Source of the DNA: an uncultured beta proteobacterium
GTDB taxonomy: Bacteria; Pseudomonadota; Gammaproteobacteria; Burkholderiales; Burkholderiaceae_C
Assembly: GCA_903885415.1 (NCBI GenBank)
Contig: CAISIP010000434.1
Location: forward strand, 1-6,782
DNA length: 6,782 nucleotides
Direction of reading: 5' to 3'
Made by a program: the position numbers and the translations under genes. Positions 1 through 6,402 of this stretch are shown piece after piece. The stretch's first letter is position 1. The number at the start of each line of letters is the position of its first letter. The notes under the pieces were generated by a model, which saw only the letters and a program-made list of their open reading frames with translations, was not told where the DNA came from and ran no database searches.

Positions 1-1656
1 ACCGGCGCCACTGCGGCGACGGAGGAAGAAGCCGAAGAAGAGGCGGAAGCCGCGTTGTCGACCGTCGACAGCGAGTTCGGCCGTACGACCGACCCGGTGC
101 GCATGTACATGCGCGAAATGGGAACGGTGGAACTGCTGACCCGTGAAGGCGAGATCGAAATTGCCAAGCGCATCGAAGGCGGCCTGATGGCGATGATGGA
201 GGCGATCTCGGCGTCCCCCGCCACCATCGCCGAAATACTGCGCCTGGGAGAAGAGATCCGTGAAGGCAAGGTGGTCATCACGACCGTCGTCGACGGCTTT
301 TCCAACCCCAACGAAGCCGACGACTATGTGGCCGAAGAGGACTTTGACGAGTTCGACGCCGAGGACGACGACGACGGCAAGGGTGGCTCCAAGGCCTTGA
401 CCAAGAAACTCGAAGAGCTGAAGAAGGAGGCGCTGGTCCGCTTCGACACGCTGCGCGACCTGTTTGAAAAGGTCCACAAAATCTACGACCGGGAAGGCTA
501 CGGAACGCCGGCCTATGTGAAGGCGCAACGCGCTTTAAGCGACGAGTTGATGTCGATTCGCTTCACCGCCAAGGCGATCGAGAAGCTGTGCGACATGGTG
601 CGCGCGCAGGTCGACGACATCCGCAAGAAGGAGCGCGAACTGCGCCGCATCATCGTCGACAAGTGCGGCTATCCGCAGGAATATTTCATCGCCGACTTCA
701 GCGGCCGCGACAAGCACGGCAACAAGGTCGCGAGCCAGCTGCTCAACCAGAAATGGATCGAGAAGCAGTCTGCCGCGGGAAAGCCATGGAGCCCGATCAT
801 GGGGCGCAACATTCCGCCGGTGCAGGACCTGCAGCAAAAGCTCAGCGACCTGCAATCGCGCGTCGTTGTGCCACTGGACCAGCTGAAGGACATCAACAAG
901 CGAATGAACGAGGGCGAGTCCTCGTCGCGCGCAGCCAAGAAGGAGATGATCGAGGCCAACTTGCGGCTGGTGATTTCGATCGCCAAGAAATACACCAACC
1001 GCGGCCTGCAGTTCCTGGACCTGATCCAGGAAGGCAACATTGGCCTGATGAAGGCAGTCGACAAGTTCGAGTACCGCCGCGGATACAAGTTCTCGACCTA
1101 TGCGACCTGGTGGATACGCCAGGCGATCACCCGTTCGATCGCCGACCAGGCGCGCACCATCCGCATACCGGTGCACATGATCGAGACCATCAACAAGATG
1201 AACCGCATCAGCCGCCAGCATCTGCAGGAGTTCGGCTTCGAGCCCGACGCCAGCGTGCTGGCCGAGCGTATGGAGATACCCGAAGAGAAGATCCGCAAGA
1301 TCATGAAGATTGCCAAGGAGCCGATCTCGATGGAGACACCGATCGGCGACGACGACGACTCGCATCTGGGCGACTTCATCGAGGACAGCGCGAACACCGC
1401 GCCGATGGAGGCGGCGATGCAGGCCGGCTTGCGCGATGTGGTGAAGGATATTTTGGACAGCCTCACGCCGCGTGAAGCCAAGGTGCTGCGTATGCGCTTC
1501 GGCATCGAGATGACCAGCGACCACACGCTTGAGGAAGTCGGCAAGCAGTTCGACGTCACGCGCGAGCGCATCCGCCAGATAGAAGCCAAGGCGCTACGCA
1601 AGCTCAAACACCCCAGCCGCTCGGACAAGCTGCGCAGCTTCACCGACAACCTCTAG
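1..1656 (+). CDS. rpoD: RNA polymerase primary sigma factor RpoD (sigma-70), 5' truncated by window edge
   Basis: This is the housekeeping sigma factor, which binds core RNA polymerase and directs it to -10/-35 promoters. The frame is open from base 1, so the gene starts outside the window; the TTG at 55 is not a real start. In the 551 visible residues an acidic Glu-rich linker (about 8-17) precedes region 1.2 (DPVRMYMREMG from residue 31). A non-conserved insert with an Asp/Glu-rich patch follows (about 111-126). Region 2 spans about 316-390, with the region 2.4 helix YATWWIRQAIT. Gln374 and Thr377 match E. coli Q437 and T440, which read the -10 element. Region 3 follows, and region 4.2 has the helix-turn-helix VTRERIRQIE. 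Arg521, Glu522 and Arg525 match E. coli R584, E585 and R588, which read the -35. The protein ends in FTDNL. From region 2 to the end it aligns with E. coli without apparent gaps. No key residue is missing, and I see no sign of damage. Confidence 0.98.
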   Translation, partial: TGATAATEEEAEEEAEAALSTVDSEFGRTTDPVRMYMREMGTVELLTREGEIEIAKRIEGGLMAMMEAISASPATIAEILRLGEEIREGKVVITTVVDGFSNPNEADDYVAEEDFDEFDAEDDDDGKGGSKALTKKLEELKKEALVRFDTLRDLFEKVHKIYDREGYGTPAYVKAQRALSDELMSIRFTAKAIEKLCDMVRAQVDDIRKKERELRRIIVDKCGYPQEYFIADFSGRDKHGNKVASQLLNQKWIEKQSAAGKPWSPIMGRNIPPVQDLQQKLSDLQSRVVVPLDQLKDINKRMNEGESSSRAAKKEMIEANLRLVISIAKKYTNRGLQFLDLIQEGNIGLMKAVDKFEYRRGYKFSTYATWWIRQAITRSIADQARTIRIPVHMIETINKMNRISRQHLQEFGFEPDASVLAERMEIPEEKIRKIMKIAKEPISMETPIGDDDDSHLGDFIEDSANTAPMEAAMQAGLRDVVKDILDSLTPREAKVLRMRFGIEMTSDHTLEEVGKQFDVTRERIRQIEAKALRKLKHPSRSDKLRSFTDNL

Positions 1657-1672
1657 GCGAGGGCCGCTGTCC

Positions 1673-1707
1673 GCCGCGCCGCTGGTTCGCCGCGGCGCGG
1701 CTTTTTT
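1673..1707 (+). terminator. Rho-independent terminator of rpoD
   Basis: A perfect 10-bp GC-only stem pairs 1673-1682 (GCCGCGCCGC) with 1692-1701 (GCGGCGCGGC). The loop is nine bases (TGGTTCGCC), and six T residues follow at 1702-1707. It starts 16 bases after the rpoD stop codon, the usual place for an intrinsic terminator. There is no A-run on its left side, so it should work for rpoD only and not for the converging phosphatase gene. Confidence 0.93.
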
Positions 1708-1733
1708 ATGCGCCGCACCACCGTCCGCGCCGC

Positions 1734-2483
1734 TCAGGGCTGCAGGTAGAGCTCGGCCAGGCGCTCGCGCTCGCGCCGCCCGACGCCCAGCGCTGTGTCC
1801 AGATAGTTTGAAAGCCCACCGAAGTCGGCGTCGACCGCCTCGAGCGCGGCGTTCAGAAAGCCTTCCTGCACCCGCCACAGCACCTGCAGCGCCTCCTGCG
1901 GCAAGGAGCTGGAGGCCGCGTCCGGCATGCGGTAAAGCGCGTTGGTGAGCAGATAGTCCTGCATTGCGACCGTGCGCGAAACGCCCAGGCTCATCAGTAC
2001 CAGTGCAGCGGCAAAACCGGTGCGATCCTTGCCCGCCGTGCAGTGAAATACCAGCGGCCCATCGCCGCGCAGCAAATGGACGAACAGCTCGGCGAATCGG
2101 TGCGCATGGTGGTGCACAAAGGCGCGGTAGGTATCTTGCATCAGCCGCACCGTGTCGCTTGCAGACAGGATGCCGCCAGACCCCATCAGGGCCTTCATCG
2201 CCTGCACCACGGTGGGGTCGATTGCCAGCGAATGGACCGGTAGACCAGGAATCGCGCAGACCTGCTGCAGGCGCTCGTCGGCGCCACGGAAATCGCAGGC
2301 ACGTTCCAAGCCCAGCGCCTTGAGCAGCGCTATGTCGGCGTCGTTCAGCGCACCCAGATGGTCCGAGCGAAACAGCCGCCGCCACTTCAGCGTGCGCCCG
2401 CCATGGCCGGCATAGCCACCGAGGTCACGAAAGTTGGAGGCACCGGTGAGCCTGATCGATCGTGCCGGGGTGGATGTCTGCAT
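1734..2483 (-). CDS. Tyrosine-protein phosphatase (Y_phosphatase3 / MptpB-LipA-like)
   Basis: The 249-residue product is a probable cytoplasmic phosphatase of the bacterial protein-tyrosine or phosphoinositide phosphatase group that includes Mycobacterium MptpB. The family's N-terminal motif NFRDLGGY is at residues 17-24. The P-loop HCTAGKDRTG starts at His147, giving nucleophile Cys148 and phosphate-binding Arg154, i.e. a complete CX5R site; CDFRGADER (63-71) fits the conserved acid-containing segment. There is no signal peptide or membrane segment. The frame stays open upstream to 2777, but that part lies antisense to the transporter and has no family similarity. I therefore chose the ATG at 2483, which places NFRDLGGY near the N-terminus as in relatives. 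No strong Shine-Dalgarno is visible there. The gene is divergent from the transporter across 97 bp, and its end faces rpoD. Family membership is firm; the physiological substrate is unknown. Confidence 0.9.
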   Translation of the reverse strand: MQTSTPARSIRLTGASNFRDLGGYAGHGGRTLKWRRLFRSDHLGALNDADIALLKALGLERACDFRGADERLQQVCAIPGLPVHSLAIDPTVVQAMKALMGSGGILSASDTVRLMQDTYRAFVHHHAHRFAELFVHLLRGDGPLVFHCTAGKDRTGFAAALVLMSLGVSRTVAMQDYLLTNALYRMPDAASSSLPQEALQVLWRVQEGFLNAALEAVDADFGGLSNYLDTALGVGRRERERLAELYLQP

Positions 2484-2580
2484 GGGCTTCGAAACGGGTG
2501 CGTCCAAGTAAAGGGTGGAATTTACCCGATCGCCGGGACCCGTGGCACTCCGGGTGTCGAGAGCCTTACCATCGGTGACC
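2484..2580. promoter_or_regulatory. Divergent intergenic region with CGGGT/ACCCG inverted repeats
   Basis: This 97-bp gap between the divergent phosphatase and transporter genes must carry at least one promoter for each, although I see no convincing -35/-10 pair on either strand. The pentamer CGGGT or its complement occurs four times: 2495-2499 (+), 2524-2528 (-), 2538-2542 (-) and 2551-2555 (+). The last two form a perfect 5-bp inverted repeat with an 8-base spacer. A GGGT-N7-ACCC inverted repeat also lies at 2513-2527. These could be operator half-sites, or simply chance in GC-rich DNA; no regulator gene is nearby to support binding. Confidence 0.35.
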
Positions 2581-3486
2581 ATGCCCAGCCCCGCCACGCC
2601 GCTGCAGCGCACCCAATCCAACCGCCGCGGCATCACCGCGATTGCGCTGGCCATGGCGAGCTTCGTGGCCAACGATGCCATCGTCAAGACCGTGAGCGAG
2701 TCCTTGCCTGCCGCGCAGCTGATCTTCATCCGCGGGTTTATGGCCACGCTGATGTTGCTGGCGGTGGCGCAGGCCATGGGCCTGTTGCGCCCTGCCCCTG
2801 GTCACGTCAAGGCGCTGCGCCACCTGCTCGACCGTCGGGTGCTGCAGCGCTCGTTGCTCGACGCCTTGGGAACGCTGACCTACCTCGGCTCGCTGTTCCA
2901 TATGCCGATCGGCAACGCGACCGCCATCAGCATGGCCACGCCACTGTTCATCACCGTGTTTTCGGTGCTCGCTTGGCGCGAGCGGGTGCTACCCGCCCGG
3001 TGGCTGGCGATTGCAGGCGGCTTCGCGGGCGTGCTGCTGATCATCCAGCCCGCAGCCGATGCGTTCAACGCCTGGTCGATTCTGTGTGTCACCGGCACGC
3101 TGATCCATACCGGGCGCGACCTCATGACCCGGGTGATTCCCGAATCGGTCCCACCGATCCTGATGACGGTGAGCACCTCCACCACCGTGACGCTGCTGTC
3201 CGGCGCGCTGGTCGTCTGGCAGGGCTGGCACAGCGTTAACCCGCAGCAGATGGCGTTGCTGCTCGGCGCCAGCGCTTTTCTGAGCGTCGCCTACTACCTG
3301 ATCATCATCGCCATGCGCAGCGGCGAACTCAGCGTCGTTGCGCCTTTTCGCTACACCGGCCTGCTGTTCGCGCTGGCGCTGGGCTGGGCGGTCTGGGGCG
3401 AGGTGCCCAACCCGATGGCCTGCGCCGGCATCGTACTGGTGGTCGGCGCGGGGCTGTACATGCTGACCGGCCAGCGCAGGGGCTGA
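2581..3486 (+). CDS. EamA/DMT-superfamily transporter (10 predicted membrane helices)
   Basis: The 301-residue inner-membrane protein belongs to the drug/metabolite transporter superfamily. Two EamA repeats give about ten hydrophobic helices, near residues 17-37, 45-67, 91-108, 113-131, 139-156, 164-180, 193-213, 222-244, 253-272 and 278-296. The stretch VAPFRYTGLLFALALGW at 253-269, followed by the Gly-Glu of the helix 9/10 loop, is typical of the second EamA repeat. Length is normal for the family (about 280-310). The substrate cannot be read from sequence: members export amino acids or metabolites, or import compounds such as S-adenosylmethionine. I chose ATG 2581 because the family's first helix then begins after a short basic N-terminus. 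A GTG at 2515 in the same frame would add 22 residues, and neither start has a clear Shine-Dalgarno. The gene is divergent from the phosphatase and convergent with the reductase. Confidence 0.88.
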   Translation: MPSPATPLQRTQSNRRGITAIALAMASFVANDAIVKTVSESLPAAQLIFIRGFMATLMLLAVAQAMGLLRPAPGHVKALRHLLDRRVLQRSLLDALGTLTYLGSLFHMPIGNATAISMATPLFITVFSVLAWRERVLPARWLAIAGGFAGVLLIIQPAADAFNAWSILCVTGTLIHTGRDLMTRVIPESVPPILMTVSTSTTVTLLSGALVVWQGWHSVNPQQMALLLGASAFLSVAYYLIIIAMRSGELSVVAPFRYTGLLFALALGWAVWGEVPNPMACAGIVLVVGAGLYMLTGQRRG

Positions 3487-3508
3487 AGCGCTCGGCGCCG
3501 GCCGGAGG

Positions 3509-4507
3509 TCAAAGGGCCTCGGTATCGACCTCGCCGCTGGCCTGCGGGCTGTAGCGCTGACCGGTGATCGAACCGGTGTTCACGGTGGCTTCGAGTTGCG
3601 CCATCACCTCGGCGCTGAGGCGGATGTCGGCGGCTGCCAGGTCTTCGCGCAGATGGGGAACGCTGGTGGTTCCGGGTATCGGCACAATGTGCGGCGCCTT
3701 ATGCAGCAGCCAGGCCAGCGCCAGCTGGGCCGGCGTGCAGCCCGCCGCACGGGCAATGCGGGTGTAAGCAGCCTGCACCTTCAGATTCGCCACATAGGCT
3801 TCGCCCTGAAAGCGCGGCATCGAGCGGCGCAGGTCGTTGGGCAGCAGCGCCTGCGGGTCGAACTGCTCGGCGCACAGGAAGCCGCGCGCCACCGGGCTGA
3901 AAGCGACATAGGCTGCGCCGAGTTCCCGGCAAAGGTCGAGCACGCCGATTTCGGCGTTACGCGTCCATAGCGAGTATTCCGACTGCACGGCGGCAATCGG
4001 ATGCACCGCCTGCGCGCGGCGCAGCGTGGCACAGGAGACCTCGGACAGCCCGAGCGCGCGTACCTTGCCGGCGCTGACCAAGTCGGCCATGGCGCCAACA
4101 CTGTCTTCGATCGGTACGCGCTTGTCCCAGCGGTGCAGATAGTAGAGGTCAATGACGTCTGTCTGCAGCCGACGCAAGCTGTCCTCGCAGTTGCGCCGTA
4201 TCGCTTGCGCACTGCCGTCGATCACGCGCTTGACCCCATCAGGGAAGCTGACGCCGGCCATGCCGCCCTTGCTCGCCAGCGTGAAGCGGCTGCGGTGCGC
4301 CTTGAGCACCCGGCCGATCAGCTCCTCGCTGTGGCCGAAACCGTATAGCGCAGCGGTATCGAAGAAATCTACACCGCCATCGAGCGCCGCCAGCAGGACC
4401 CGTTCGCCCTGCTCGTCGGAGGGGCGCGCGCCATAGCCCTGGCTCAGGTTCATGCAGCCCAGTCCGATGGCGCCGACCTGTAGCGGTCCAATCTTTCGCA
4501 GTGACAT
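3509..4507 (-). CDS. Aldo/keto reductase, distal to ligC
   Basis: The 332-residue cytoplasmic oxidoreductase has the AKR (beta/alpha)8 barrel fold and should reduce an aldehyde or ketone with NADPH. The full catalytic tetrad is present: Asp50 (in FFDTAALYG), Tyr55, Lys80 (in LASKGG) and His125 (in YYLHRWD). The C-terminal IPGTTSVPHLRED (277-289) is the usual cofactor phosphate-binding segment. The length is normal. The start at 4507 is fixed by AGGAGA at 4514-4519; in-frame codons up to 4555 lack such a site. It lies 83 nt downstream of ligC on the same strand, so it is probably cotranscribed with the protocatechuate 4,5-cleavage genes. The sequence resembles the broad group of YajO-like and aryl-alcohol-dehydrogenase-like enzymes, so the substrate is open. 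Action on an aldehyde of lignin-derived aromatic metabolism is an inference from context only. It ends 22 bp from the transporter end, with no T-run terminator between them. Confidence 0.92.
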   Translation of the reverse strand: MSLRKIGPLQVGAIGLGCMNLSQGYGARPSDEQGERVLLAALDGGVDFFDTAALYGFGHSEELIGRVLKAHRSRFTLASKGGMAGVSFPDGVKRVIDGSAQAIRRNCEDSLRRLQTDVIDLYYLHRWDKRVPIEDSVGAMADLVSAGKVRALGLSEVSCATLRRAQAVHPIAAVQSEYSLWTRNAEIGVLDLCRELGAAYVAFSPVARGFLCAEQFDPQALLPNDLRRSMPRFQGEAYVANLKVQAAYTRIARAAGCTPAQLALAWLLHKAPHIVPIPGTTSVPHLREDLAAADIRLSAEVMAQLEATVNTGSITGQRYSPQASGEVDTEAL

Positions 4508-4513
4508 GGTGGC

Positions 4514-4519
4514 TCTCCT
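4514..4519 (-). promoter_or_regulatory. Shine-Dalgarno of the aldo/keto reductase
   Basis: AGGAGA on the minus strand lies six bases before the ATG at 4507. It is the best ribosome binding site in the window. It decides the start codon in favour of MSLRKIG and shows the reductase can be translated independently of ligC. Confidence 0.8.
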
Positions 4520-4590
4520 GGTTGTCATTGTTATCGGGCCTGCAGCGGGAACCACCGCGGCGCGTTGCTTGCCTCTCGGTCGGACGGCGT

Positions 4591-5544
4591 TCAGGCCATC
4601 TGCTGCTCAAGTTCGTGCATCACCTGGTAGCAGGGCAACACGGCTGCGACGCTGGAATTGGGTTCGCGGCCCTCGCGGATAGCGGCGAAGAATTCGCGGT
4701 CCTGCAGCTCGATACCATTCATCGAGACCGCCACGGTGGAGACGTCGATCTTCTCTTCCTTGCCGCTGTACAGGTCGTCGTAGCGGGCGATATAGGTGGC
4801 GGTGTCGCCAATGTAGCGGAACACCGTTCCGAGAGGCCCGTCGTTGTTGAAACTCAGCGACAGCGTGCAGATGACGCCGCTGGCGGTTTTGGCCTGGATG
4901 CTCATGTCCATCGCGATTCCCAGCGCCGGATGAATCGGCCCCTGCATCGCGCTGGCCTTGACGATCGGGCTTGCGCATTGGTAGGCGAACAGATCCAGGG
5001 TGTGCGCGGCGTGGTGCCACAGCAGATGGTCGGTCCAGCTGCGCGGCTGGCCGAGGGCATTCATGTTGGTGCGGCGAAAGAAATAGGTCTGCACGTCCAT
5101 CTGCTGGATGGCGAACCGGCCCGCGGCGATCGCCTGGTGCACATACTGGTGGCTGGGGTTGAAGCGCCGGGTATGGCCGCACATCGCCACGCGCCCGCTG
5201 CGCTTGGCCAGTGCAACCAGGTCGCGTGCGCCTTGCAGGGTGTCGGACATCGGTATTTCGACTTGCACATGCTTGCCTGCGTTCAGACAGGCCATGCTTT
5301 GGGCCGCGTGCATCTGGGTCGGCGTGCACAGGATCACGGCGTCGACTTCCTGCATCGCCAGGCTCTGCGCCAAGTCGGTCGTGACATGCGCGATGCCGTA
5401 CTGCTGGGCCACTGCCCGGGTCTTTTCCAGCTCGCGCCCAACCAGCGAGACCACCTCCACGCCGTCGATATTCCGGATGCCGTCCAGATGCTTGATGCCG
5501 AAAGCGCCGGCGCCCGCCAGAGCGACTTTGATGGTCTTTGTCAT
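4591..5544 (-). CDS. ligC: 4-carboxy-2-hydroxymuconate-6-semialdehyde (CHMS) dehydrogenase
   Basis: This enzyme (pmdC in Comamonas nomenclature) oxidises the hemiacetal form of CHMS, the LigAB product, to 2-pyrone-4,6-dicarboxylate with NADP+. The 317-residue protein belongs to the Gfo/Idh/MocA family and is close to the length I recall for LigC/PmdC. The N-terminal Rossmann motif is GAGAFG (11-16), and LCTPTQMHA (72-80) is the usual second nucleotide-fold strand. The canonical EKP tripeptide reads Glu96-Ile97-Pro98, so the common lysine is absent. The active-site segment HHAAHTLDLF (177-186) supplies the family's H-x-x-D pair (His181, Asp184). The ATG at 5544 overlaps the ligB stop as ATGA, and a weak GGAAAA lies upstream, so translation is probably coupled to ligB. 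The upstream in-frame extension to a GTG at 5673 is antisense-to-frame noise inside ligB. Assignment to CHMS dehydrogenase relies strongly on the ligAB context as well as family similarity. Confidence 0.92.
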   Translation of the reverse strand: MTKTIKVALAGAGAFGIKHLDGIRNIDGVEVVSLVGRELEKTRAVAQQYGIAHVTTDLAQSLAMQEVDAVILCTPTQMHAAQSMACLNAGKHVQVEIPMSDTLQGARDLVALAKRSGRVAMCGHTRRFNPSHQYVHQAIAAGRFAIQQMDVQTYFFRRTNMNALGQPRSWTDHLLWHHAAHTLDLFAYQCASPIVKASAMQGPIHPALGIAMDMSIQAKTASGVICTLSLSFNNDGPLGTVFRYIGDTATYIARYDDLYSGKEEKIDVSTVAVSMNGIELQDREFFAAIREGREPNSSVAAVLPCYQVMHELEQQMA

Positions 5545-6401
5545 GGGTGTTGGTTTTCCAGAATGAGGTGTCCGACGGCCGTGTTCGACGCCGGCACATG
5601 GTAGAAACGGTGCGCAACACGCGGGCTTGCGCCACCCGCCACATCGTCCATGGCGCCACGCGCTATCAGCCACATCACCAGTTCGATGCCTTCGGAGCCG
5701 GCCTCGCGGACATAGTCAATATGCGGCAGCTGCGCCAGCCCGGAAGGATCGGCGATAAGCCGGTCCAGAAAGGCGGCGTCGAATTCCTTGTTGATCAGCC
5801 CCGCGCGCGCGCCCTGCAGCTGGTGGCTCATTCCGCCAGTACCCCAGATTTGCACCTTGAGCGGAGCGTCGTAGGAATCCACCGCCTTGCGGATCGCCCT
5901 GCCCAGCTCAAAGCAGCGCCGCCCCGATGGCAACGGGTACTGGACCACGTTGACCGCAAAAGGAATAACCGGGCAGGGCCACGCAGCGGGCTGCCCGCAC
6001 ATCAGGCTCAGCGGTACGGTCAGACCATGGTCGACGTCCATCTTGTTGACAATGGTGAGGTCGAAGTCCTGCTGGATCACCGAATGCGCGATGTGCGCCG
6101 ACAGCTCCGGGTGCCCCTGCACCACCGGAACCGGTCGCGGCCCCCAGCCCTCGTCGGCCGGCTGGTACGACGCGGCAGTCCCGATGGCAAAGGTCGGGAT
6201 CATGTCCAGGCTGAAGGCGGTCGCATGGTCGTTAAATACCAGGAAGATCACGTCCGGCCGGTTGTCCTTGAGCCACTGTCTGGAGAAGTCGTAGCCCTTG
6301 AAAACCGGCTGCCAGTAGGGCTCATCGGTCTTGCCAAGATCGAGTGCCGCTCCGATGGCCGGAACATGCGAGGTGTACACGCTGGCAGTGATGCGGGCCA
6401 T
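5541..6401 (-). CDS. ligB: Protocatechuate 4,5-dioxygenase beta (catalytic) subunit
   Basis: This subunit (pmdB) carries the non-haem Fe(II) site of the class III extradiol dioxygenase that opens protocatechuate between C4 and C5 to give CHMS. The 286-residue protein starts MARITASVYTSHVPAIG. By recalled LigB numbering, the iron ligands His12, His61 and Glu242 correspond here to His12, His59 (FNDHA) and Glu240 (EGIELVMW). The second-sphere acid/base His195 corresponds to His193 in GGMSHQLQG, and His127 to His125 in MDVDHG. All are present, so the enzyme should be active with the alpha subunit. The start at 6401 follows the ligA stop by one base (TGA-A-ATG). An in-frame ATG at 6422 would add seven residues and overlap ligA, but MARI is the family start. 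The stop overlaps the ligC start. The gene is cytoplasmic and part of the operon. Confidence 0.97.
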   Translation of the reverse strand: MARITASVYTSHVPAIGAALDLGKTDEPYWQPVFKGYDFSRQWLKDNRPDVIFLVFNDHATAFSLDMIPTFAIGTAASYQPADEGWGPRPVPVVQGHPELSAHIAHSVIQQDFDLTIVNKMDVDHGLTVPLSLMCGQPAAWPCPVIPFAVNVVQYPLPSGRRCFELGRAIRKAVDSYDAPLKVQIWGTGGMSHQLQGARAGLINKEFDAAFLDRLIADPSGLAQLPHIDYVREAGSEGIELVMWLIARGAMDDVAGGASPRVAHRFYHVPASNTAVGHLILENQHP

Positions 6402-6402
6402 T

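Noticed and set aside
55..57. TTG as a start codon for rpoD.
   Set aside because: The frame is open to base 1 with an acidic linker typical of RpoD, and region 1.1 is missing, so the true start is outside the window.
535..1524. A 329-codon open frame on the minus strand opposite rpoD, and a 295-codon plus-strand frame at 588-1475.
   Set aside because: Both lie entirely within the unmistakable rpoD gene, encode Arg/His/Ala-rich proteins without recognisable domains, and are expected in GC-rich coding DNA.
1657..1733. A tRNA or attachment site downstream of rpoD, as might be expected at a genomic island edge.
   Set aside because: The 77 bases hold only the terminator; no cloverleaf, CCA end or direct repeat is visible.
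1594..2415. Open frames overlapping the phosphatase at 1594-2385 (minus), 1964-2323 (plus) and 2152-2415 (plus).
   Set aside because: They are out-of-frame shadows of the phosphatase gene without domains, and the first also runs through the rpoD terminator and 3' end.
2484..2777. Upstream in-frame extension of the phosphatase by 98 codons.
   Set aside because: It runs antisense through the start of the transporter gene and has no phosphatase similarity; the conserved NFRDLGGY begins shortly after the ATG at 2483.
2358..3239. A 293-codon plus-strand frame overlapping the transporter.
   Set aside because: It is an Arg/His/Ala-rich alternative frame with no membrane helices, while the overlapping frame encodes a clear ten-helix transporter.
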